A DNA stretch of 64,000 nucleotides from Hyphomicrobiales bacterium (GTDB lineage Bacteria > Pseudomonadota > Alphaproteobacteria > Rhizobiales > Xanthobacteraceae), in assembly GCA_021732215.1 (NCBI GenBank), contig JAKFVL010000010.1, forward strand, positions 169,121-233,120. Reading direction: 5' to 3'. The notes beneath the pieces were generated by a model. The model was given only the letters and a program-made list of their open reading frames with translations. It made no database searches and was not told the DNA's origin. This document shows, one piece after another, positions 37,793 through 46,552 of this stretch (positions are counted from its first letter, which is position 1; the number at the start of each line of letters is the position of its first letter). The translations under genes were made by a program, and so were the position numbers.

Positions 37793-39013
37793 TCACTGGC
37801 GCAGTCGTGCCAGCACTTTCAGCCCGCCATAGCCGTCGGCCGGCGTCATCCCCGCCTTGAGCTGATAGTCGCGCACCGCCTTCATGGTGCCGTTGCCGAC
37901 GCGCCCGTCGGTGCCGCCGGTGTCGAATCCCGCTTTGGTGAGCCGGGTCTGCATTTCCTGAATCTCGGCAAGGGTCATCGCCCGCTCCGAACCGGGAAAG
38001 GGTTGAACGAATGGCGCGCCGCCCAGAATGCGATCGCCCAGATGCACGATCGCGAGAGCGTAGTTCATCGACGGATTGTAGCTGCGCACCGCGTAGAAAT
38101 TCGGCCCCAGCAGGAACGTCGGTCCGCCCTGAACCGGCGTCCAGAGCTGCGCCTTGTCGTTCGGTCGTGGAAACGGCTTGCCATCGGCGCGGGTGACGCC
38201 TGCGGCGGCCCACGCGGCATAGCTCTTGTTTCCCCCGCCGCCGCCACGCACCTCATAGCCCCAGTGCTGATCGCGCTGATATTTGCCGCGGCTGATGAGG
38301 TAGCGCGCGCTGCCGCCGAGCGCATCGTCCGGATTGCCGAACGGGAACACACGGCCGTCGCCATCATAATCGATGCCGAGATTGAGCCAGACTTCCGGCA
38401 TCCATTGGGTGTGTCCCATCGCGCCGGCCCACGAGCCGCGCATTTCGTCCGGCGTTCCCCAGCCCTTCTGGACGATGCGCAAGGCGTTGATCAGTTCGGT
38501 TTCCCAGTAGGCGCGGCGGCGGGGTTCGTTCCAGGCCAGCGCCGCGAGCGAGGGAAACACCGGAGTCATATGGTTCTTCTGAACCAGCGGATCGCCATAG
38601 GCGGTCTCCACCCCCCAGAGCGCCAGCAGCGTGCCGCGCTCGACGCCGTAGTCGCGTTCGATGCGTGTGAACAGATCGCCGTACTTGCGCAGGGCTTCCT
38701 TGCCTGCGGCCAACCGCCAGTCGGAGACACGGCGATTAATGTATTGCCAAAGCTGCTCGTTGAATTCGGGCTGGTTGCGCAGTTTGGCGAACACGCTCAT
38801 GTCGGGTTCGATGCGCCCCATCACTCGCGTGTAGATTTCGTCGGAAATGCCTCTTGCGATGGCCTTGGCGCGGAACTGATCGCGCCATTGATCGAAAGCT
38901 GCCGGCGCCGCCAATGCCGATAGCGGATAGGCAACAACGGTACCTGCACCGAGTACCGCAGTGTGCAGCAGGCTGCGGCGGGTCAAACGATTGTCAGAAT
39001 CAATCGTGGTCAT
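37793..39013 (-). CDS. Lytic murein transglycosylase (MltB family) with peptidoglycan-binding domain
   Basis: Cuts peptidoglycan glycan strands, leaving 1,6-anhydro-MurNAc. The N-terminus LTRRSLLHTAVLGAGTVVAY suggests Tat or Sec export. The SLT-2 domain (about residues 35-335) has the catalytic Glu in ALWGVETAYGDPL and the conserved GSWAGAMGHTQWMPEVWL and DYDGDGRVFPFGNPDDALGG. A PG-binding-1 domain (TRLTKAGFDTGGTDGRVGNG) forms the C-terminus. 406 residues. Its product is the substrate route that leads to AnmK (gene at 1.4 kb). Confidence 0.93.
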   Translation of the reverse strand: MTTIDSDNRLTRRSLLHTAVLGAGTVVAYPLSALAAPAAFDQWRDQFRAKAIARGISDEIYTRVMGRIEPDMSVFAKLRNQPEFNEQLWQYINRRVSDWRLAAGKEALRKYGDLFTRIERDYGVERGTLLALWGVETAYGDPLVQKNHMTPVFPSLAALAWNEPRRRAYWETELINALRIVQKGWGTPDEMRGSWAGAMGHTQWMPEVWLNLGIDYDGDGRVFPFGNPDDALGGSARYLISRGKYQRDQHWGYEVRGGGGGNKSYAAWAAAGVTRADGKPFPRPNDKAQLWTPVQGGPTFLLGPNFYAVRSYNPSMNYALAIVHLGDRILGGAPFVQPFPGSERAMTLAEIQEMQTRLTKAGFDTGGTDGRVGNGTMKAVRDYQLKAGMTPADGYGGLKVLARLRQ

Positions 39014-39118
39014 AGCCCATCCTAACGGTGGGAGATGCTATAACAATCGGGCTCGTTCGCGGCAGGAGCAGGGCGGTCCAATGCGGACGCAGCTCCAACG
39101 TCAAACCGAAGGTCCCTT

Positions 39119-39604
39119 ATGTCTCACGCATCCCCGCTCAAAGCCCCCAAACCCCGGATCGATTCCCGCGACTTCTTGGCCTTGATGCCGGACGTCTACG
39201 AGGCGCTGGCCGCGCTCGGCAAGGCTGCGGTGACCGCCGGGATCGAGGAGAGTCTGCTCGAGATCGTCAAGATCCGAGCGTCGCAGATCAACGGTTGCGC
39301 CTATTGCCTGCAACATCATCTCAACATTGCCGCCCGGCTTCAGATGCCGCAGGACAAGCTGGATATGGTCGCGGTCTGGCGCGAGGCGCCGCAGTTCTCA
39401 AGCCGCGAGCGCGCGGCGCTGGCATGGGCCGAGGCGCTGACGCAGATCGCCGAGGGCGTCAGCGACGAACTTTATTCCGACGTGCGCACCGAGTTTTCCG
39501 ACAAGGAACTGGCGTATGTTTCGTCCGCCATCGGTCAGATCAATGTCTGGAACAGGCTCGGCGCCGCCATGCAGTGGACGCCGCCGCCTCGACGTAACGG
39601 CTGA
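39119..39604 (+). CDS. Carboxymuconolactone decarboxylase / AhpD-like protein
   Basis: A 161-residue protein of the AhpD-like superfamily. The redox motif is CAYCLQHH (Cys60, Cys63, with His66 and His67), preceded by LLEIVKIRASQINGC. The C-terminal part (ERAALAWAEALTQIAEG, VSSAIGQINVWNRLG) matches the alkylhydroperoxidase-like subgroup. It probably reduces peroxides or acts as a thiol oxidoreductase. It stands alone; no ahpC is nearby. Confidence 0.9.
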   Translation: MSHASPLKAPKPRIDSRDFLALMPDVYEALAALGKAAVTAGIEESLLEIVKIRASQINGCAYCLQHHLNIAARLQMPQDKLDMVAVWREAPQFSSRERAALAWAEALTQIAEGVSDELYSDVRTEFSDKELAYVSSAIGQINVWNRLGAAMQWTPPPRRNG

Positions 39605-39640
39605 CGCTGTAGACGCTCGAGATGGTGCGTGCAGAACCAG

Positions 39641-40432
39641 CTAGCGCGTCTGCACAATTTCATGCGGCTTGCCGCCGCTCGGCCTCGAAACCGGTTCCGC
39701 ACGTTTGTCGAGCGGCTGCCGCTCGCAGCCCTCGTGCGCGCCGGGCCATGACGGGGGCCGCGAGCAGGCGTCGTTGACCACGCGCTTGCTTTGCGCGGCG
39801 ACGTCGGCGAGCAGCTTCGGCAATGCCGCCACGAAATTCGAGCCGGGGCAAGAGGTCTGCGCATGCCCCTTGTGCACGCCGATGCTCTTCACCGGCAGAT
39901 CGTAGGTGTGCATGAGCCACACCAGCAGGTCGCGCGTGGCCGACAGTTGCGCAGCCTCCGGCGTCTCCTTCTCGAAGTCGCCCTCGATCACAACCTGGAT
40001 ATATCCCGAAGTGTCGTATTTGGTGTTGGTGTCGCCCGCGTAGCGCACGTCGCGACCCTCAGCGACCGCGCCGGTTGCACCGATATAGAAATGATATGGC
40101 ACGTCCGCCCAGCCCGGCTTGGTATGTGTCGGAGAGACGCGCCCCGGTTGCTGCGAGAAGGCTTGCAGGTTGCGCAACTTGTTTTCGATGGAGGTCTGGA
40201 AGTTCTTCCGCACGGCGGTGTGATGCAGAATGATCCCGGTGATCTTCTGCTCTTTCATCAGCCCGGGCAGCGCGGGCTTGGCCTTCCATTTTTCTCGCGA
40301 GACGATCGGCGGGGAAATCGCGCTTGCGGCGGCGTTGTCCGGAGCGGCCGGTTCGGATGCAGCCCAGACAGCGGATACCGCGACGGCACATATCGCCAGC
40401 GCCAGCGGTCCTGCTATGTGAATTCTTGTCAT
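39641..40432 (-). CDS. Exported N-acetylmuramoyl-L-alanine amidase (PGRP/amidase_2)
   Basis: Removes stem peptides from peptidoglycan. The signal peptide is IAGPLALAICAVAVSAVWAA. The amidase_2 fold includes the zinc-binding ITGIILHHTAVRKN, DVPYHFYIGATGAVAEGRDV and the later IGVHKGHAQTSCPGSNF with a second zinc His and the conserved Cys. 263 residues; the C-terminal 50 are Pro and Arg-rich. The start follows the usual pattern of a short basic n-region. It converges with the AhpD-like gene and diverges from the third caspase-like gene. Confidence 0.9.
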   Translation of the reverse strand: MTRIHIAGPLALAICAVAVSAVWAASEPAAPDNAAASAISPPIVSREKWKAKPALPGLMKEQKITGIILHHTAVRKNFQTSIENKLRNLQAFSQQPGRVSPTHTKPGWADVPYHFYIGATGAVAEGRDVRYAGDTNTKYDTSGYIQVVIEGDFEKETPEAAQLSATRDLLVWLMHTYDLPVKSIGVHKGHAQTSCPGSNFVAALPKLLADVAAQSKRVVNDACSRPPSWPGAHEGCERQPLDKRAEPVSRPSGGKPHEIVQTR

Positions 40433-40635
40433 CGGATGCCGCTTGTTTTCAGTTCAAATCGATTGGTGCTGCGCTCAATATTTTGACGCTGCGAGGATCG
40501 CTGTAATTCGTTAAGAATCGAGTAACCGCGGAGGTTCCGGGGTATGGCCGGCAATTCGCAGCATCTTGGCGGCGTTCGGCTTCACTTCGCGGCGAAAATT
40601 GGGCAGTATCCTGGTGCGGCATTCGAGTGACGCTG

Positions 40636-42114
40636 ATGTATTGTCTCCGAATTTTATTTCAAGCTGTTTTGATTATTGGAGTTTTTGTTATCGTCGCTCC
40701 GGTCAGCGCGGCTCCGGGCGGCAAACGCATCGCGCTTGTCGTAGGCATCGATAAGTACACAGGCTTGCCGGAGACCAGGCAGCTCAAGAAGGCAGTCAAC
40801 GACGCGCGTTCGGTCGCCAGCGCCTTGAAAGGCGCGCCGCTGTCCTTCGATGTGACGAAGCTGGAGAACCCCAGCCGCTCCGAAATGAGCCAGGCTTTCG
40901 GCAGCATTGAGCAGGCGATTTCACCCGGCGATACGGTGTTCGTTTTCTTCGCCGGTCACGGCATCGACATCGCGGGATCCAACTATCTGTTGCCGGGCGA
41001 TGTGCCGTCGCCGGTCGACGCACAGGGCCGCCGTCTGCCGACCCGCGCGTTTCGCGATGCGGCCTTCAACGCTGCTGAAATCCTGTCATCGTTCCAGCAG
41101 CGCGGCGCCGGCACGGTGATTGCGATCTTCGATGCCTGCCGCGAGCCATTCGACGACGAAGGCAAGCGCTCGCTCGGACTGACCCGCGGCGGCCTTGCCG
41201 AGATGCGCGGCGCGCCGCAGGGAACCTTCATCGTGTTCTCGGCTGGCGCCAAGCAGCTCGCGCTCGACCGGCTGTCGCCGAACGATCCCAATCCCAATTC
41301 GGTTTTCACCCGCAGTCTCATTCCACTGCTGAAAGTACCGGGCCAGAGCCTTCAGCGCATGGCCAAGGAGTTGCAGCCGGTAGTGCGCGATCTGGCGCAG
41401 ACCGTCGATCATGTGCAGACACCAGCTTATTACGACGAGATTAGCGGCGACTTTTATCTGGTGCCGGCTTCAATATCGACCGGATCGGTTCCGGAACGTG
41501 CGATCATCGTCGAACAGCCGAAGCCGCCGCCGATCGACCCGTGCGCCGGCGCGCTGGATCACTGGAAGAGTACCGAGGCCATCGGCAACAGGCAGGCGTT
41601 CGAAGCCCATATTTCCCGTTTCCGGGATTGCGCCTATGCGGACCTTGCCCGCGTGCGGATAGCGACGCTGACGGTGCCGGTCATTCCGAATCCGCCACCA
41701 CCAACGCCTGTGCCGCAAATCCAGCCAACCCGGGGAGACGACAACCCTGCGGTCTGCAACGGTCCGGGCAGTCTGTGGGACGTCGACGGCTCCAGCGTGA
41801 TCCTGAAAGCGGATCCAAACCTGCCGGGGCGGAAGTTCTATTTCTGCCAGCCCGGAGGCTCCGCTCGCGCGGAAGGCGCACGCGCCGGCAACATGTTTTT
41901 CTCCGGCCAGCGCAACGGCAATCGCTATTCCGGGACTGCATACGTCAATTCCGGCCGCTGCGGATCGTTCTCCTACAGCGTGACCGGCAACGTTTTCGAC
42001 GGCGATCGCGGCGTGTCGCTGTCCGGACAACGTCCGGTGATCGACGAGTCCTCGTGCAAGGTGTCGAGCTATCGCAGCACCAGCTTCACGCTGACCTACA
42101 AGCAGCGCATCTAG
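40636..42114 (+). CDS. Secreted caspase-like (peptidase C14) protein, third of three
   Basis: Signal peptide AVLIIGVFVIVAPVSAAP (about residues 10-27), then the C14 domain from KRIALVVGIDKYTGLPETRQ with the catalytic pair His108 (FFAGHGIDI) and Cys168 (IFDACREPF). The domain ends near residue 285. A Pro-rich linker (NPPPPTPVPQIQP) leads to a C-terminal domain of about 110 residues (NLPGRKFYFCQPGGSARAEG to the end) rich in Gly, Ser and Tyr and with three Cys, unlike the tails of the other two copies. The start may be ATG 40636 or GTG 40627; both keep the signal peptide. Confidence 0.88.
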   Translation: MYCLRILFQAVLIIGVFVIVAPVSAAPGGKRIALVVGIDKYTGLPETRQLKKAVNDARSVASALKGAPLSFDVTKLENPSRSEMSQAFGSIEQAISPGDTVFVFFAGHGIDIAGSNYLLPGDVPSPVDAQGRRLPTRAFRDAAFNAAEILSSFQQRGAGTVIAIFDACREPFDDEGKRSLGLTRGGLAEMRGAPQGTFIVFSAGAKQLALDRLSPNDPNPNSVFTRSLIPLLKVPGQSLQRMAKELQPVVRDLAQTVDHVQTPAYYDEISGDFYLVPASISTGSVPERAIIVEQPKPPPIDPCAGALDHWKSTEAIGNRQAFEAHISRFRDCAYADLARVRIATLTVPVIPNPPPPTPVPQIQPTRGDDNPAVCNGPGSLWDVDGSSVILKADPNLPGRKFYFCQPGGSARAEGARAGNMFFSGQRNGNRYSGTAYVNSGRCGSFSYSVTGNVFDGDRGVSLSGQRPVIDESSCKVSSYRSTSFTLTYKQRI

Positions 42115-42135
42115 CCGCCAGGGCGGGCCTTGGCC

Positions 42136-42702
42136 TTAGTCCTTCGCGCGCTCGACGTAGGCGCCATCTTCCGTCGTCACCACGATCCGCGTGCCGACGC
42201 CGATATGCGGCGGGACGTTGGTGCGCACGCCGTTCGACAGCTTGGCCGGCTTGTACGACGAGGACGCGGTCTGACCCTTGGTGACCGGTTCGGTCTCGAC
42301 CACTTCAAGCGTTGCACGCGCCGGCATCTGGATCGCGACCGGATTCATGTCGTGCATCGACAGCTTCACCGTCATGTTTTCCTGCAGGTAAGGTGCGGAC
42401 GAACCGATGATGTCCTTGCCGACCTGAATCTGGTCGTAGGTCTCGTTGTTCATGAAGTGGTAGCCGTCGGCATCCTCATAAAGGTAATTGAAATCGCGGT
42501 CTTCGATGGTTGCGCGCTCCACCTGATCCGTGGTCTTGAAGCGCTCGGAGACCTTTACGCCGTCGCTGATGCGGCGCATTTCGATCTGGCTGACCGGTGT
42601 GCCCTTGCCGGGATGGATATTCTCGGCGAACAGAACCACATAGAGCTTGCCGTCCTGCTCAATGACGTTGCCCTTGCGGATAGAACTGGCGATGACTTTC
42701 AC
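42136..42702 (-). CDS. efp: Translation elongation factor P
   Basis: Relieves ribosomes stalled on polyproline. 188 residues with a KOW-like N-terminal domain and two OB-like domains. The modification site is Lys33 in the loop [13 protein letters not shown] (equivalent to E. coli Lys34). The C-terminus [26 protein letters not shown] is typical. The start is a GTG at 42702 ([11 protein letters not shown]) behind AGGAA; the longer frame reaching 43038 is not conserved. The gene diverges from epmA and epmB, whose products modify it. Confidence 0.97.
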   Translation of the reverse strand: MKVIASSIRKGNVIEQDGKLYVVLFAENIHPGKGTPVSQIEMRRISDGVKVSERFKTTDQVERATIEDRDFNYLYEDADGYHFMNNETYDQIQVGKDIIGSSAPYLQENMTVKLSMHDMNPVAIQMPARATLEVVETEPVTKGQTASSSYKPAKLSNGVRTNVPPHIGVGTRIVVTTEDGAYVERAKD

Positions 42703-42831
42703 GAGTGATGTTCCTGGGTTTGGGAGCCGGGACGGGCGGTCGCGCCGTCCGGTATGCGGCGAACCGGTTTCGGGCCGCAACATACTGATTTGGGCCTCAG
42801 ATGCCAGTGTTTTGCGCGTGATTTGGGCAGA

Positions 42832-43896
42832 ATGCTGATGGCCGTGGCCACCCCGTCCGAATCCCCCTGGTGGGCAAGGGATCGCCATGCCGACCGCCGG
42901 CCGTTCCTGACCACGCGAGCGGCGATCGCGGCTGGCGTGCGGAGCTGGTTTGCCGCACAGGGCTTCACCGAGGTCGAGACCGGCATACTGCAGGTCTCGC
43001 CGGGCAACGAGACGCATCTGCATGCACCCGTAACCCATGTGGCCGATTCTTCCGGCGTTCGCAGTCGCCGCTATCTACGAACCTCGCCCGAGTTTGCCTG
43101 CAAGAAGCTGCTGGCCGCGGGCGAGCGGCGGATTGTCGAGTTCGCGCGCGTCTTCCGCGACCGTGAACGCGGCGATTTGCATCTGCCGGAATTCACCATG
43201 CTGGAGTGGTATCGCGCGGGTGCCCCGTATGAGGCGGTCATCGACGACTGTCTCAACGTGATCGCCGATGCCGCGCGTATCGCCGGCACGGCGTCGTTTT
43301 CATATCGCGGGTGCCGCGCCGACCCGGTTGCGCTTGCCGAGCGGTTGACGGTGGCGGAGGCGTTTTCGAGATTTGCAGGGATCGATCTGCTGGCGACACT
43401 GAACGACGCGCAGCCCGATCGCGATGCGCTCGCATCCGCTGCGAAAGGTCGCGTTCGAGTCTCCGCCGATGACACCTGGTCGGATATTTTTAGCAAAATT
43501 CTGGTCGAACATGTCGAGGCAAACCTGGGGCAGGGCCGCTTGACCGTTTTGCACGATTACCCCGCGCCTGAATCCGCTCTCGCCCGCCGCAAGCCGGGCG
43601 ATCCGCGCGTCTGCGAGCGGTTCGAGATCTATGCGTGCGGTGTCGAACTCGCCAACGGGTTTGGCGAACTGACCGACGCGAAGGAACAGCGCTCGCGTTT
43701 CGTGCAGGCAATGGACGAGAAGGAGCGCCGTTATGGCGAGCGCTATCCACTCGACGAGGACTTTCTTGGCGCGGTTGCGCAGATGCCGCAAGCCAGCGGC
43801 GTCGCGCTTGGATTCGATCGCCTTGTGATGCTGGCAAGTGGCGCGACCCGGATCGATCAGGTGGTGTGGACGCCGCCCGCGGGAGATATGCGATGA
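42832..43896 (+). CDS. epmA: EF-P lysine lysyltransferase EpmA (PoxA/GenX)
   Basis: A truncated lysyl-tRNA synthetase paralogue that attaches (R)-beta-lysine to EF-P. The class II motifs are visible: motif 2 in [21 protein letters not shown], and motif 3 in [18 protein letters not shown]. It has no anticodon-binding domain; the catalytic core starts within 30 residues. 354 residues from the ATG at 42832 (another ATG lies at 42838). It shares a 129-base promoter gap with efp and overlaps epmB by 4 bases (ATGA). Confidence 0.94.
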   Translation: MLMAVATPSESPWWARDRHADRRPFLTTRAAIAAGVRSWFAAQGFTEVETGILQVSPGNETHLHAPVTHVADSSGVRSRRYLRTSPEFACKKLLAAGERRIVEFARVFRDRERGDLHLPEFTMLEWYRAGAPYEAVIDDCLNVIADAARIAGTASFSYRGCRADPVALAERLTVAEAFSRFAGIDLLATLNDAQPDRDALASAAKGRVRVSADDTWSDIFSKILVEHVEANLGQGRLTVLHDYPAPESALARRKPGDPRVCERFEIYACGVELANGFGELTDAKEQRSRFVQAMDEKERRYGERYPLDEDFLGAVAQMPQASGVALGFDRLVMLASGATRIDQVVWTPPAGDMR

Positions 43897-44969
43897 ACGC
43901 CAAGCCACGCCGGGCAGCCGGGAATGTTGCCAAGCCAATGCGCCAGCCCGCTGATCTGGTCTCGTGCGGTCTCGCACCGGCCAGCGCATTGCCGCAGCTG
44001 GAGCGTGTCGCCGCGCGTTATGCGGTTGCTGTCACGCCGCATGTGGCGTCGCTGATCGATCCATCCGATGCGAACGATCCGATTGCGCGGCAATACATAC
44101 CCAGCATCGATGAACTGGATATGTCGCCCGGCGAGAATGCCGATCCGATCGGCGACCATGCGCATTCGCCTGTCGAAGGCATTGTGCATCGCTATCCCGA
44201 TCGCGTGCTGCTCAAGATTGTTCACGTCTGCGCGGTCTACTGCCGGTTCTGCTTTCGCCGCGAGATGGTCGGACCGGGCAAGGACACCACGCTGTCGCCC
44301 GATGCGTTTGCGCGTGCGCTCGCTTACATCAAGGATCATTCAGAAATTTGGGAAGTGATCCTGACCGGCGGCGATCCCTTGATGCTGACGCCGCGACGAT
44401 TGCGCGAGATTGTCGCCGAACTGGCAGCGATCGATCACGTGAAGGTCGTCCGCATCCACACCCGTGTGCCGGTGGCCGATCCGGCGCGGATCACCGACGA
44501 GATGGTGAGAGCGCTGAAAATCGGGGGCGCTACCACCTGGATCGCGGTGCATGCCAATCATCCCCGCGAACTGACTGGCGCGGCTCGCATAGCACTGGCA
44601 CGCCTTGTTGACGCCGGCCTGCCGATGGTGAGCCAGTCGGTGCTGCTGCGTGGCGTCAATGACGATGCCGTGACACTGGAAGCGCTGATGCGCAGCTTTG
44701 TCGAGTGCCGCATCAAGCCATATTACTTGCATCACGGCGATCTCGCGCCGGGCACCGCCCACCTGCGCACGACCATCGAAGCAGGGCAGGCGCTGATGCG
44801 ACAGTTGCGCGGCCGGGTTTCCGGACTATGTCAGCCGGACTACGTGCTCGACATTCCGGGCGGACATGGCAAGTCGCCGGTCGGCGCGGCCTATCTGACG
44901 CAGGACGGCGCAAGTTACCGCATCACCGACTATTGCGGCGACGTGCATCGCTATCCGCCCGAGTCTTGA
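43893..44969 (+). CDS. epmB: EF-P (R)-beta-lysine 2,3-aminomutase EpmB
   Basis: A radical-SAM enzyme that turns (S)-alpha-lysine into (R)-beta-lysine for EpmA. The cluster motif CAVYCRFC places Cys113, Cys117 and Cys120. Other 2,3-aminomutase blocks are EVILTGGDPLML, RIHTRVPVADPARIT, VHANHPRELT and RGVNDDAVTLEAL, with the PLP Lys probably in VLDIPGGHGKSPVG. The 358-residue size matches EpmB (about 340) rather than clostridial lysine 2,3-aminomutase (about 415). The ATG overlaps the epmA stop. Confidence 0.94.
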   Translation: MNAKPRRAAGNVAKPMRQPADLVSCGLAPASALPQLERVAARYAVAVTPHVASLIDPSDANDPIARQYIPSIDELDMSPGENADPIGDHAHSPVEGIVHRYPDRVLLKIVHVCAVYCRFCFRREMVGPGKDTTLSPDAFARALAYIKDHSEIWEVILTGGDPLMLTPRRLREIVAELAAIDHVKVVRIHTRVPVADPARITDEMVRALKIGGATTWIAVHANHPRELTGAARIALARLVDAGLPMVSQSVLLRGVNDDAVTLEALMRSFVECRIKPYYLHHGDLAPGTAHLRTTIEAGQALMRQLRGRVSGLCQPDYVLDIPGGHGKSPVGAAYLTQDGASYRITDYCGDVHRYPPES

Positions 44970-45026
44970 CCAAGATCAATCTTGAACAAGATGTCTTGAG
45001 CCAAATGTTATCAGCATGATCGAGCG

Positions 45027-45224
45027 ATGAACGACAAGGCGCCCGACCATGATCGCAACCGCCGCGTCGAGAACGCGGTGATGGCCGGCGTTTTTGTGGC
45101 GCTGACGGCAGCCGGAATATGGCTGCTGACGACGATGGCGGACGTGCGCAAGGCTCAGGACTGCGCCGCACAAGGCCGTCGCAATTGCGCAACAATTGAG
45201 ATTCCGGAACGTTCACCTCGATAG
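45027..45224 (+). CDS. Small single-span membrane protein
   Basis: 65 residues: a charged N-terminus (NDKAPDHDRNRRVENAV), one hydrophobic helix (AGVFVALTAAGIWLLTTMA), then a segment with two Cys (DCAAQGRRNC). The orientation is probably N-in. I recognise no family. It follows epmB by 57 bases and could be in the same transcript. Confidence 0.6.
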   Translation: MNDKAPDHDRNRRVENAVMAGVFVALTAAGIWLLTTMADVRKAQDCAAQGRRNCATIEIPERSPR

Positions 45225-45293
45225 CTGGGTTTGCTATGATGGATTGAGTCCGGTGCACCCAGGATCGGGCAGGAACAACAGCGGAGGCTCGAC

Positions 45294-45539
45294 ATGAAGA
45301 CCATCATCATCGCAACCGCCGTGACGCTTCTGCTCGGCAACACGTCGGTTTTCGCACAAGGCGGATCTGCAACAGGCCAGCCCGCCGCCTCGGGGACGGG
45401 CGGTGTACTACAAGCCCCGATCGGCCATCGCCAGCCTAAGCGGGACGAGGTTCCCGCCATCAGCGACGATCAGGCCAAGATCGACGCCGCCGATCGCGCA
45501 CTCGACAAGAAAATCCGCAGCATCTGCCGCGGCTGCTAA
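45294..45539 (+). CDS. Small exported protein, conserved hypothetical
   Basis: 81 residues with a clean Sec signal peptide (KTIIIATAVTLLLGNTSVFA, cleavage near VFAQ). The mature part of about 60 residues is Gly and Gln-rich at first, then DDQAKIDAADRALDKKIRSICRGC with two C-terminal Cys. I recognise no family. AGCGGAGG lies 7 to 14 bases before the ATG. A type B palindromic repeat follows. Confidence 0.65.
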   Translation: MKTIIIATAVTLLLGNTSVFAQGGSATGQPAASGTGGVLQAPIGHRQPKRDEVPAISDDQAKIDAADRALDKKIRSICRGC

Positions 45540-45590
45540 AGCCGCGATGGCTCAAGATCGAATCGCGATCACGCTCTATCCATATATTTG

Positions 45591-45660
45591 AGCATGATCT
45601 TTTCGGAAAACCGCTTCACATCCGGATCAAGTCCGGGACAGGCTTTTTCCGGATCATGCC
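45591..45660. repeat. Intergenic palindromic repeat, type B (second copy)
   Basis: GCATGATC (45592-45599) and GATCATGC (45652-45659) form the outer arms; TTTTCGGAAAA and TTTTTCCGG extend them. It resembles the element at 11355-11403 but has about 20 more bases between the arms (ACATCCGGATCAAGTCCGG). It ends exactly at the hdeD-like stop codon. Confidence 0.75.
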
Positions 45661-46275
45661 CTAAGCCGTTTTTGCGGCTGACGGATTGCCCCTCCGCGCC
45701 GCCAGCGCCATCCCGATCAGCGACGTGCCGCCAAAAATCATGTTCAAGCCGATGATGAGACCGACCGCCCAGAAAGCGGAGCCGGGCAGGCCGAGCACGA
45801 TCACCGCCGCTACCAGAATGTCCACGATGCCTGCGGCCAGCATCCAGCGCCAACGGTCGGAAAGTTCCTTCTTGTGTTCGCGCGCGTACATGACGGTCGC
45901 GATGCCCTCGACCAGAAAGTAGGCGCCGACCACGATCGTCAGCGACAGCGTGCCTTCGAGCGGCCAGATCAGCAGCACGAGACCTGCCGCAATCGCCAGC
46001 GCAGCCGACACGAGTGACCACCACAGGCCCGGCATTCCACGCGCCCAGATCGACAGCATCAGGCCTGCGACACCCATGGCCAGAAACATCCAGCCCAGAA
46101 AGATGGTCGCCGCGATGCTGGCAAGCTGCGGAACCATGATCGCTGCAAAGCCAAGGATCACCAGCACGATGCCCTCGATCAGAAATGCCTTCCAGTGATC
46201 GCGAACGGCCTGACTGAACTTCGATTGAAGCGCTGCGATTTCGTCTGACGCCGGCTGGGAGTCGGAAAGGGTCAT
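45661..46275 (-). CDS. HdeD family membrane protein
   Basis: A 204-residue inner-membrane protein with six hydrophobic helices, including LIEGIVLVILGFAAIMVPQ, IFLGWMFLAMGVAGLMLSI, SLVSAALAIAAGLVLLIW and IVVGAYFLVEGIATVMYA, matching the DUF308/HdeD pattern of three helix pairs. HdeD protects against acid stress in E. coli by an unknown mechanism. The ATG at 46275 lies 6 bases after GGAG; an ATG at 46281 is too close. A complex set of palindromes lies before it. Confidence 0.88.
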   Translation of the reverse strand: MTLSDSQPASDEIAALQSKFSQAVRDHWKAFLIEGIVLVILGFAAIMVPQLASIAATIFLGWMFLAMGVAGLMLSIWARGMPGLWWSLVSAALAIAAGLVLLIWPLEGTLSLTIVVGAYFLVEGIATVMYAREHKKELSDRWRWMLAAGIVDILVAAVIVLGLPGSAFWAVGLIIGLNMIFGGTSLIGMALAARRGNPSAAKTA

Positions 46276-46292
46276 GACCATCTCCACGTCTG

Positions 46293-46454
46293 GTGTCCCG
46301 AATCCGAAGTTCGCACCATGTCCGCGGCGAGCACTTAGCGAACTTCGGGTTCGAAAGGACACTAGAAAATTTGGGTTTCTAGTGTGGTTAGGTTCAGAAG
46401 TTCGCTTGAAGAACCTGCCGCAAAAATGAAACGAACTTCTGAACCACCACATTA
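46293..46454. repeat. Compound triple palindrome upstream of the HdeD-type gene
   Basis: Three inverted repeats overlap end to end. (1) 46293-46314 with 46338-46362: GTGTCC and CCGAAGTTCGC arms, one mismatch and a 3-base bulge. (2) ACTAGAAA 46361-46368 with TTTCTAGT 46376-46383. (3) 46380-46404 with 46432-46454: the core 14-mer GGTTCAGAAGTTCG is perfect, extended by 9 more bases with one mismatch and a 2-base bulge. GAAGTTCG recurs in palindromes 1 and 3. Function is unknown: a mobile repeat, a structured leader or a regulator site are all open. Confidence 0.75.
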
Positions 46455-46552
46455 GGGCCAGGACGGTGAGCGTATCCTGACGGCTTCGGTTAACGTGGGG
46501 AGCCGGGCAGTCTTTTGCAACGCGGCTGCGATGCGAAAATCGGAACGAAACG

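Noticed and set aside
42703..43038. N-terminal extension of EF-P to 43038
   Set aside because: It would overlap epmA and adds 112 residues absent from EF-P. The GTG at 42702 gives the exact family start.
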